DNA of 64,000 nucleotides from Piezodorus guildinii (taxonomy: Eukaryota; Arthropoda; Insecta; Hemiptera; Pentatomidae), in contig CM041298.1 of NCBI GenBank assembly GCA_023052935.1, forward strand, positions 115,675,977-115,739,976, given 5' to 3'. The notes under the pieces were generated by a model. It worked only from the letters and a program-made list of their open reading frames with translations. It had not been told where the DNA came from and did not search any database. Positions 55,576 to 64,000 of this stretch are shown here, piece by piece. Numbering within the stretch: position 1 is the first letter of the stretch; every line of letters begins with the position of its first letter. A program made the translations under genes and the position numbers.

Positions 55576-56319
55576 ATACATAGGTAAGTGACATAAAAAA
55601 AAAAAAATAATAATAAAAAAAAAATGATAGTTATTATATGTTCTTTTGGACATTATTTCCTTTAAAGACCGATATGGGCATATTTCGCTTTTCCCCGTCA
55701 AGAATGCGTATTAAAGCCACATTTTTATTTATTTTTTCGTTTATCGATTGGAAGGAATTCAGAATTTAATGCCTAAGAAAGAAAACAAGGAATTCAAATA
55801 TATGGAAATATCCCAATATTATTTTCTGGAGGATCTTATCTCTTCCCAGAAGCTGACTCGGATCGGACGGCTGCATCGGGAGGGACGCTGACTGGAAACC
55901 AGTAAATCCCCGAGATTGCATTTAGATAGTGCGTACCGCGCTCCAATTTACAGGACCGCAACATGTTAAGTATCTTCGGCGACATTATAAATATTGCCGG
56001 GGAGAGAAAGTGTCCTCCGCTGGGAGCCACACCCTGGGCGTAGCCCCTCGAGCTTGCTATTATATGGACGTTATCCTGTAATCTGGAAAACTGGAGGATT
56101 GGCTAATACTGTCCAGCCTGGAGATCGATCCCCTCTTACGACACTCTTGAATTCACGGGCATAAATATCCCTGTCGAATTAGCTATTTTTTTTAAAAATA
56201 GTTTAATTAGCTCATTCAATCCGAAATACAAAAATTTGGAAACTTCATGCCAATGCATTTACAAATATTTACAAGAATCGTTGTAAATTTACATTTTACA
56301 AAAGATAACTAAAAAAATC
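55576..56319. other. Unassigned sequence
   Basis: The part 55830-56180 is less AT-rich. A 64-codon minus-strand frame at 55836-56030 has no recognised motif. The beginning carries an ATAGGTAAGTGACATAAA word like a HINE-A terminus. Confidence 0.4.
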
Positions 56320-56580
56320 GTACAAAGGAAACACACGACTTTCCCTTACCCCCGCTGTTAAAATCAATTTAAAAACTATTAAATAAACTTAAAGTAGAAA
56401 ATAGTTTTAAGTTAATTTAAATGAAAATGAATTTTTTTTTGTTGGAAACATGTCATTTAGATTAAATAATATAACTATATTAAATTGTTCCGTATAATAA
56501 GTTTATTCCTATTTCTTCACTTTACTTTACTTTTTACAACTTTGTAACGTAATATTTTTTTACATATAGTGCATTTTTGA
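56320..56580 (+). mobile_element. HINE-A fragment, head side
   Basis: GAAACACACGACTTTCCCTT, CCGCTGTTAAAATCAATTTA and later blocks up to TTACATATAGTGCATTTTTG, diverged. Confidence 0.65.
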
Positions 56581-56716
56581 GTGTGAAATATTTAGTAAAA
56601 CTTCCTAAAATATTTAGTAAAACTTCCTAAAAAATTATAAAAAAAAGAAACTAAATTTAAATATGGATATCACCACCAACCATACGACCAACAATTTATC
56701 AAATTTGAAGAAAAAA

Positions 56717-57113
56717 ATCTGGTACGGGCAACACACGACTTTCACTTACCTCCGTTTTTAAAATCGATTAAAGAATTTTAAAAGCTTGTGTATGCGATAA
56801 TATTTCTTCTAAAATCTCTAGCTTTCCAACGGTATATCATGCATGTAGGTATATTACTGTTCTTATGTTCAAAAACAAAAAATTGCACTAAAAAATATTT
56901 TTTCAGTTTTCTCCTTTGGTTGCTTTTAAAATTCGCTTAACATGTATATTTAGCTGTTATTTATCAATGCTAAATATACATCAATATAAATCAACAAGAT
57001 GATATGGTTATTTTTATAGAATCAACAAAATAAAAGGTACTTTAGAGGAAGAAAATTTAAAATATCATTTAAGCATCGGCATTTAAGCCCTTTCAGACTA
57101 TTTTATTAAGTTA

Positions 57114-57157
<44 letters not shown>

Positions 57158-57294
57158 CTTTTTACGGAACTTGGTTATTTGGACTCAGGGGACCCTAAAA
57201 CGTGTATTTCCGTAGAAAACTGGAATTCGAAAATTTTCACGATCGCAATACCTTCCCTTACTATATATATCATATATAGGTAAGTGAAAGTAAA
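56717..57294 (+). mobile_element. HINE-A copy with both termini and internal deletions
   Basis: From TCTGGTACGGGCAACACACG to TATAGGTAAGTGAAAGTAAA. Two segments are missing: after AAAGAATTTTAAAAGCTTGT (block skipped) and between CAGACTATTTTATTAAG and the (CA)n tract at 57114-57152. Confidence 0.85.
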
Positions 57295-57296
57295 AA

Positions 57297-57510
57297 GATT
57301 TAATGAAATATGTTTAGTTTGGTTGGAAACACACGTTTTAGATTGAATAATTTCCAACGGTATATTATACATCTATATTACTATTCTGTGTTCAAGAATA
57401 CAAAAATTGCATAACAAATATATTTGCACTTTTCTACTTTATTTGTATATCAAATTCGCTCAACTTGCATATTTTGCTGTTATTTATCAATGCTAACGAG
57501 ATGGTGTGTT
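57297..57510 (+). mobile_element. HINE-A fragment directly behind the previous copy
   Basis: GGAAACACACGTTTTAGATT, AATTTCCAACGGTATATTAT, TATTTATCAATGCTAACGAG. Same orientation as its neighbour, no termini. Confidence 0.7.
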
Positions 57511-57519
57511 AAACCAGTG

Positions 57520-57791
57520 TGGATGTCCGGTGTAGCTGGTGAGTGTTAAAGTTTATCTTTGGTTGGTCTCTTAATAAGGATAGCAGTCCCACCGTGTGCT
57601 GTGTTGTCCGGCTGGTCTGTTCTATATGTCAAGTAAACAGAAATACCAAATTTTGATCGTGGTGTGTAAGGTGAGTCTGTGATCAGTGCAATGTCAATAC
57701 GTTTTTCATGTAAGTATAAACCCAATTCTGTCTTATGTTGAAGTAGTCCGTTCGCGTTCCAAAGAATGATGGACAAAGAGCCACAGCTCAC
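57520..57791 (-). pseudogene. LINE endonuclease domain fragment (AP-endonuclease-like)
   Basis: An 81-codon minus-strand frame reads LSIILWNANGLLQHKTELGL, YLHEKRIDIALITDSPYTPR, then FGISVYLTYRTDQPDNTAHG, GTAILIKRPTKDKL. This is the start of the endonuclease domain of Jockey-like ORF2 (W-N-A-NGL, then the position usually SETH, then HGGTAI-I). The catalytic glutamate is replaced (TDSP). No RT follows. It may belong to LINE-F, which lacks its 5' part elsewhere in the window. Confidence 0.85.
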
Positions 57792-57936
57792 AAGAACAAA
57801 TTAATTTCTATAAACAAAACAAAAAAATACAACAATATAAATCTTTACAAATATACATAAACCTATAAAATTGATGGTTAGGGGGAAAAAAAGAAATAAA
57901 ACAGAAAGAAAAGTCTATTTATTTAGTCTACTTAAA

Positions 57937-58015
57937 AAATCCTAGGACCACATGCCGAGTTTTAAACCACCACAAATGGCTGTTATGCTAGCCACTACGA
58001 CACAGGACCCTGTAT
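57937..58015 (-). mobile_element. SINE-C head fragment
   Basis: Minus strand: GTGGCTAGCATAACAGCCAT, a decayed B box (GGTTTAAAACTC) and TGTGGTCCTAGGATTTTTTA. Confidence 0.7.
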
Positions 58016-58031
58016 GTAATATATTTCTATA

Positions 58032-58305
58032 ACTGAAGGAATTAGTCCGGGTGGCGGTCATTAAATGAAACAACTGAATAGTTTCAACTATTTTATTGTT
58101 TGCCAACGTTTCGACCCCCATTGTGGGTCATCATCAGGGCGTCTGGTAGGTGAGTGGAAACTGACACGTAGGTGAGTTTCCACTCACCTACCAGACGCCC
58201 TGATGATGACCCACAATGGGGGTCGAAACGTTGGCAAACAATAAAATAGTTGAAACTATTCAGTTGTTTCATTTAATGACCGCCACCCGGACTAATTCCT
58301 TCAGT
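58032..58305. repeat. Perfect palindrome, two 131-bp arms, 12-nt spacer
   Basis: Left arm 58032-58162 and right arm 58175-58305 are exact reverse complements by my base-by-base comparison; the spacer is GACACGTAGGTG. Each arm has ACTGAAGGAATTAGTCCGGG at the outside and a hammerhead-like core inside: on the plus strand 58200-58228 reads CTGATGA, T, a GACCC/GGGTC hairpin, then GAAAC. The same unit occurs alone at 55403-55561 and as an end fragment at 63378-63453. No TSD was found. Confidence 0.92.
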
Positions 58306-58900
58306 AATTCTTAACGGTCAACTAATTATATCCACAATGATATTTCTATAACATTAAAGTTTTATTTGGGGTGTAATATTTTATCTCTCATCTTTAACCT
58401 TCATTTTTTAGTAGATAAACTCTATAGCAGATTCAGGACTTGAGATCGGAATTTTCTAATGATTGTTTTGTTTTTTTCATAATACGAAAGCTTTACTAAG
58501 CTAATCTTAGTAAGTGAAATCCGAGGATGAGTCAAGTAGCCCCTTAAGGACAAGATGCCCCCGATGATGGGAGTTGACGAAACCCGAGCCTTCTTCAGCT
58601 GGAGATAGTTCTCACTGGAGATTATGATTTGCTCAGCAGGACCAGATAGGCCAAAGCAAACTTCTTCCTCTTTAGCAAATTGAGGTTGCCGATGTTGTTA
58701 TTTGTTAGCGGCGAATCCTTGTCAGAAGATAAGGAGAGGTATAGTCTAGAAAGGATATCAAGTTAAGATCGAGTAATTTCAAAAGCACTTTTTCGGGACA
58801 AAATTTCGGCCGGTTCATTCTGCTTATGATAAATCAGATATCTCAAATTTGTAGTGTTCCGCAATAATTTTTCTTTAAATGGTTGGATTTACACATTTTT
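58306..58900. other. Unassigned sequence
   Basis: The last 170 bp (58720-58890) share words with repeat-H (TGATAAATCAGATATCT, CAATAATTTTTCTTTAAATG). The rest is not recognised. Confidence 0.45.
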
Positions 58901-60098
58901 ACTTTCACTTACTATATATAGTAAGGAAAGTATTGCGATCGTGAAAATTTTCGAATTCCAGTTTTCAACGGAAATACACGTTTTAGGGTCCCCTGAGTCC
59001 AAATAACCAAGTCCCGCAAAAAGGTCTGTGTGTGTGTGTCTGTCTGTGTGTGTGTGTGTGTGGTAACTCCCGGGCGGAAACGGTAAGTCCTATGAAACTG
59101 AAATTTCATATTTAAGACAACTATACGCCCGAGACGTGACAAAACTTTTTTCATCAAAATGAGCTTACCAGAAGAGGCACTTTATACCATGCATTTTGCA
59201 CCTTTTTTCGATTTTCTCAAAAACGGTTCCGACGATTTTGATTAAACTCGCTATATCGATGTAAAATTAAATGGGCTTTAATATCATGTAGGTTTTATTT
59301 GGATAAAAATGTTCTGACAGGGCTTAAATGCCGATATTTTAAATTTTCTTTTTCTAAAGTACCTTTAATTTTTTAGATTCAATAATAATAACTAGATTAT
59401 CTTGTTAGCGCTGATGAAAAACAGGTAAATATATAAATTGAATAAATTCGATACCCAACTAAAGGAGAAAACAGAAAAAATATATTTTTAGTGAAATTTT
59501 TCGTTTTTGAACATAAGAGCAGTAATATACATGTATGATATACCGTTGGAAAGCTAAAGATTTTAGAAAAAATATCATCTCATACACAAGCTTTTAGAAG
59601 TTAATAGAGAGTGATGAGAAGAAGATAAAACTAACTGATTATTTTAGATAATAATATAATAGATTTTTTAATAAAACACATGTTTATATATAAATTCAAT
59701 TTGATTAATTCCTTAATAGTTTCACGTATTTTTATCGTTTCGTTTATTCATTTAACGTCACTTTATGCTACTATGGCTAATCGGACGATGCTACAGTGGG
59801 AGTCCTAAATTTAGCCTAGCCAGGTTTTATTAGGATAGGGATCTTTAACGAGTACCTGACATCGCACAGGCTCGAGACCACCTTTTAACGTCCCCTCCGA
59901 AGGACGGCGTAACTAAGGATTTTTTACTCCCATTAAAAAATCCTAGGACCACCTGCGGGTTTGAACCCGTGACCTTTAGCATGGAAGGCTGTTACGCTAA
60001 CCACCCAGCCGTATTTTTATCTCTAACTGTATTTGAAAATTCTTTCATTGATTTTAAAAATCGAGGTAAGTGAAAGTCGTGTGTTGCCCGCACCAGAT
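58901..60098 (-). mobile_element. Near-complete HINE-A copy carrying SINE-C
   Basis: Left terminus ACTTTCACTTACTATATATA, right terminus GTCGTGTGTTGCCCGCACCA plus GAT. Sequence is close to the consensus. The SINE at 59737-60009 splits the CGTATTTTTATCTCTAACTG block. Confidence 0.92.
59737..60009 (-). mobile_element. Full-length SINE-C with 12-bp TSD
   Basis: CGTATTTTTATC flanks it at 59725-59736 and 60010-60021. Minus strand: GGCTGGGTGGTTAGCGTAAC (A-box region), ACGGGTTCAAACCCGC (B box), AGGTGGTCCTAGGATTTTTT, GCCGTCCTTCGGAGGGGACG, CCTGTGCGATGTCAGGTACT, AAACCTGGCTAGGC, CGTCCGATTAGCCATAGTAG, and the end AACGTCACTTTATG-complement plus (AATA/AACG)n. It is the reference copy of the family here. 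Confidence 0.92.
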
Positions 60099-60281
60099 TT
60101 TTTAACATAGCTGTTAAGATCGTTATTTAAAAAAAAAAAAAATGAAATTATTAAGAATGTTTTAATTATCATTAGATACGTTTAAGAAAGCATTAGGTTT
60201 TATATCATATTTTGAAGATTTTTAACAATTTTTCAAAAAAATTAAATAAAAATTATTTTTAATATCTCATTTTAAACAAAA

Positions 60282-61181
60282 TCCGGTGCGGGCAACACAC
60301 GTCTTTCACTTACCTCCGTTTTTAGAATCAATTAAAGAATTTTCAAATACAGTTAGAGATAAAAATGAGTTAAACCATTAAAGAATTAATTAAATAGAAT
60401 TTCGATAGAAACATGTGGTTAATTGAAAAATCTATCATATCATTATCTAGAATAATCACTTAGTTATATCGGATTTTTTCATCACTCTCTACTAACTATT
60501 AAAAGCTTGTGTAAGAGATAATATTTTTTCTAAAATCTCAAGCTTTCCAACGGTATATCACACATGTATATTACTGTTCTTATGTTCAAAAACAAAAAAT
60601 TGCATAAAAAATATATTTTTTTCAGTTTTCTCCTTCAGTTGGGCATCGAATTCATTCAATTCATATATTTACCTGTTTTTCATCAGTGGTAACAAGATAA
60701 TATAGTTATTTTTATAGAATCAACAAAATTAAAGGTGCTATAAAATATTGGCATTTAAGCCCTGTCAGACCATTTTAATCCTAATGAAACCTAAATGATA
60801 TTAAAGCCCATTAAATGTTACATCGATATAGCGGGTTTAAACAAAATCGTCGGAACCATTTTCGAGAAAATTGAAAAAAGGGGTTTGCCCTTTTGTTGCA
60901 TTTGATGCATAGTATAAAGTGGCTCTTCTGGTAAGCTGATTTTGATGAAAAAGATTTTGTAACGTATCGGGCGTATAGTTGTCTTAATTATGAAATTTCA
61001 GTTTCATAGGACTTACCGTTTCCGCCCTGGAGTTACCACACACACACACACACAGACCTTTTTGCTGGACTTGGTTATTTGGACTCAGGGGACCCTAAAA
61101 TGTGTATTTCCGTTGAAAACTGGAATTTAAAAATTTTCACGATCGCAATACTTTCCCTTACTGCATATAGTAAGTGAAAGT
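60282..61181 (+). mobile_element. Near-complete HINE-A copy, 900 bp
   Basis: From TCCGGTGCGGGCAACACACG, with GTCTTTCACTTACC, to CCTTACTGCATATAGTAAGTGAAAGT. All blocks are in order; the microsatellite is a short (CA)n at 61037-61052. It faces the copy at 58901-60098, so the two form a loose inverted pair. Confidence 0.9.
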
Positions 61182-61189
61182 AATAAAGT

Positions 61190-62210
61190 CTAGAAAGAAT
61201 ATAATAAAATAGAGCTATGGCATCGCGAAGTGGACGCAAATGCACAAAAATCTGCTTCGTTCGTTCTGTGTATGATAAATTAGTTATCTTAAAGTTGTTT
61301 TGCACCCAAGTAATTTTTCTTTAAATGGCAGAATCAACAATTTATTTTTCATGATTTAAAAAAAAAAAAAAAAAAAAATTGATTTAATATTTCAATTTAT
61401 ACATAACGTCCAGAAAGAATGTCATAGTAGAGTAATATATTAAGAGTAATATAATTATATATAGTAATAGAGCTGGCAACGCACAATGGACGTAAATGCA
61501 AAAAAAATCTGCCCTTTATGTCCTATTTATGATAAATCAGATATCTTAAAGTCGTATTGTAATTGTAATTTTCCTCTAATTTACATATTTGAACATAATT
61601 TTAAAGATCTTTATTTGAAAAAGAAGTGAAAATTATTTTGCTTTAGAAAATAAAAATTTCCAACCAGACATTCTTGCATATTTCAATGTCTTATGCATTA
61701 TTATATGTTTGTAATTAGTATTAAAAACGTAAAAAAAATTATTAGATTTAATATCACGATTTGGAGATTTTTAACGATTTTTCAAAAGACAAAATTAACA
61801 TTATTTTTAATATCTCAATTTTTGGTTTATTATTTTCAAAAATGAACCTATATAATCGACCAAAAAATAATAAATATTACCCCCTCCCCCTCAAAATTTG
61901 TGGGCTTACGTTTCAACATGAGTAGAATCCGAATAAGGAATAAAAACAAATCCGTTTGTCCGCAGCACAGTGGACAATATGACCGATTTAGGTGGACAAA
62001 ATTCTAAAACTTGTCTATATATAACCTTTGGGGTGTCAGAATACGGACAAAAATATTTTAAAAAATTATAAGAAAACATTATAAAAACTAATTAATTTTT
62101 TGACACGATTGGCGAGTGCACAGTGGTCAAACATCAAATTTATTAGCTAAAATCTAAAACTTCCCTATATGTTTCGTTTGAAGTCCCAGAATACGGGAAA
62201 AATTATACAA
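61190..62210. repeat. Repeat-H: diverged repeated units
   Basis: Words recur in order at 61215-61320, 61487-61590, 61966-62060 and 62117-62210: GCAC-CAGTGGACG-AAATGC, TGATAAATCAGATATCTTAA, and CTAAAACTTGTCTATATATA/ CTAAAACTTCCCTATATGTT with CAGAATACGG. Units are strongly diverged and partial. No ORF is seen. Related words occur at 52095-52160 and 58720-58890. Confidence 0.5.
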
Positions 62211-63377
62211 AAGATCTAATTATGGCTCGGAGCTGCTAAAATCTGCTAAGAGATGTATTTTATATGATTTAGTAAATTCTTGAAATTATGGATTGTAAAA
62301 CTTTTAATTCGGAGTATTGTGTCTGAAAAAAAAAATATGTATCACCTAAAACGCAAAAATTCTTTGTAATTTCTAAAGACTAGAAGGATTGGTAAAACAA
62401 ATCCTACAAACAAATCCTTGGGGTAACTTGGGGGTTATATAGTTTTTCGTTATTGAATAAGAGCGTACATTTACAAGTTGCTAAATTAACTCTACAGGTG
62501 AGTTTGCAATTTATATTCAATAACGAGTTTGGAAATATAATGTCTTACCTGTCTCAGCAATGCCCATTGTTAAATAAAAGCAAAAAGACTTTGCTCTAAA
62601 TACACCTTGAACAGAATAAATTACCATCGAATAAAGTTAATCCTACTGTCGGTTATTAGGCACTTGTGTGAACAGGAATGATTCATTCATTTACTATTTA
62701 TTTGTAAACACGGTATGGTGGAAAATATGAGTATTAATGGTCTTGCCAACTAATTATAATAAGGTGAAGCACTGGAAAGTTCCAAACTTTTGACTTTTGC
62801 CCACTTTGCGCCGCCCGCGGCATTTCTCCGAAACTACTGGACCAATATTTTTTAAATTAACCACAAAAATACTACCCCATACAACGATGCATTATAATTA
62901 ATTAATCTCTCATACAAATTTAAAAAATATATAATAATGATTCGCTTTGCAAACAGAAGACAAAAGTGTTTTTTTTTATGTTAAAGAAGGAATCATTTAG
63001 TAATTCCCAAGCTCTTTTCACAAGAGTTTTATGGCTCCAGAGGTATCTATCTATTTGACTGTTTGGCATAGCAATTTTAGAGAAACCATTCATTTATATT
63101 CTCCCAAGAGGCAAATCCATTTATTTGCAGAACATGCGCCATCGTTTTAATCGCAGCCATGACACAATGTAAGAAGCAGAACCTGAGCATTTCCTTGAAT
63201 AATAATTAATAATATGAATAAGGAATAGTCTTCCAGGATGAACTGGAGAATGTCTATTTTTTAACTTGAGAATACATTTTTAATATTAATCGAAATATTG
63301 AATATCTCTCTATATAAAATAATGTCATGTTTATTGGTTTCCGCTAACTCCTTTCTATTTATAAGTAGAATACATTT
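62211..63377. other. Unassigned sequence
   Basis: No gene or repeat family was recognised. The bit CCGAAACTACTGGACCAATA at 62829-62848 resembles a phrase common in insect repeats but too little is left to assign it. Confidence 0.45.
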
Positions 63378-63453
63378 TAAGGTTGGCAGACAATAAATAG
63401 TTGAAAATATTTAATTGTTTCATTTACTGAACGCCATCCGGACTAATTATTTT
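63378..63453 (+). mobile_element. End fragment of the palindrome family
   Basis: GTTGGCAGACAATAAATAGT, TTTAATTGTTTCATTTACTG and CGCCATCCGGACTAATTATT correspond to the outer half of the right arm at 58225-58300, with several substitutions. The hammerhead-like core is absent. Confidence 0.75.
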
Positions 63454-63895
63454 AAGACATTTTAACTAGGTTTTCTTTAGATGGAAAATTAAATTTTCTG
63501 TATTCAAGGCATCAAAAATTTTTCCTTAATCAAAACTTGTTTGCGTTTGGAAAGCGCAGGATTATAAAAAAGTTAACATGCAATAAAATTAGTAGGTAAT
63601 ATAAATTAAAAGAATGTTGTTATAAGCATATGAACTTATGGACATGCGTTATTTGTAATGAAAGTTATCTGGTTCAGTGTAATCATGTAAGTTTTATTCT
63701 TCCATAGAGTGCGAGAGATTTTAGAAATATATTACGTGTCAAATCATAAGTTGTTAAAATAAATGAAAAGTTGTTATAAAACCTTGTAAACTAAATGTCA
63801 TTCGAAAGATATAATAATTACAAACCGAATAAAATAGAAACTGTTAAAACAATATTGCAACAAAACAAAATATTAAAGGAATAAATAACAATAAA
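63454..63895. other. Unassigned AT-rich sequence
   Basis: Possible distant HINE-A similarity around 63680-63780 (AATCATGTAAGTTTTATTCT), too weak to call. Confidence 0.35.
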
Positions 63896-64000
63896 ACTGG
63901 TGCGCGCAACACACGACTTTTACTTATCTCTTTTGCTAAAATTAATTCAATATTTTTTAAATAAACTTAGAGATTTTTAATACAGATTAAAGAATTAATT
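63896..64000 (+). mobile_element. HINE-A head, cut by window edge
   Basis: ACTGGTGCGCGCAACACACG, ACTTTTACTTATCTCTTTTG, and the AAAGAATTAATT block at the edge, in the head-to-hairpin direction. Confidence 0.7.

Noticed and set aside
58163..58174. The ACGTA in the palindrome spacer as hammerhead stem III plus cleavage site
   Set aside because: ACGT can pair with the ACGT after GAAA, but the 5' sequence then leaves an unpaired stretch before CTGATGA, so no convincing stem I results.

Overview
This window looks like gene-poor, AT-rich DNA (my impression is about 70% A+T) from an arthropod, most probably an insect. I cannot name the species. The reasons are the mix of transposable elements: irritans-type mariner, Tc1, a Helitron with termini of the kind common in insects, Jockey-like, RNase H-bearing and RTE-like retrotransposons, tRNA-derived SINEs, and Penelope-like or fold-back units. 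No host protein-coding gene, functional tRNA, rRNA, operon or CRISPR array could be supported. Nearly every protein-like reading frame is a decayed piece of a mobile element.

The dominant component is one non-autonomous family, called HINE-A here, with over 20 copies or fragments in both orientations. A full copy is about 0.9 kb. It starts TCTGGTGCGGGCAACACACG, carries an internal ACTTTCACTTAC block that is inverted at the far end as GTAAGTGAAAGT, holds a (GT)n tract, and has a TA-rich hairpin beside its last bases. This layout resembles Helentron-associated (DINE-1-like) elements. HINE-A strand is given from the TCTGGTGC end to the hairpin end. Near-complete copies are at 6785-7676, 34359-35358, 36793-37772, 58901-60098 and 60282-61181.

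Other families are layered into or beside it. 1-12 kb: HINE-A copies, Jockey-like LINE-F (minus strand), RNase H-bearing LINE-G with target-site duplication (TSD), an ORF1 fragment, a CR1-like LINE with YADD, and a tandem SINE-B trio inside HINE-A. 12-20 kb: stacked HINE-A heads, a Helitron inserted into HINE-A, SINE-C copies, and mariner copy 1. 20-34 kb: Penelope-like or fold-back repeats, LINE fragments with TSDs, SINE-C and SINE-D, a LINE-G RNase H domain split by LINE-F, and an RTE fragment. 34-49 kb: HINE-A with a nested miniature inverted-repeat transposon (MITE), SINE-E, a mariner nested in a Tc1-like MITE, LINE-F with FADD, an inverted repeat carrying mariner copy 2, HINE-A with SINE-B, a Tc1 transposase pseudogene, and mariner copy 3. 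49-64 kb: SINEs, an RTE remnant, four more inverted-repeat or hammerhead-like units including a perfect 131-bp-arm palindrome, a LINE endonuclease fragment, and HINE-A copies.

The elements do not form a pathway. What links them is parasitic dependence (non-autonomous HINEs, SINEs and deleted mariners need enzymes made elsewhere) and nesting, which gives a relative order of insertion. The most unusual material is the set of inverted-repeat units whose arms carry hammerhead-ribozyme-like cores.
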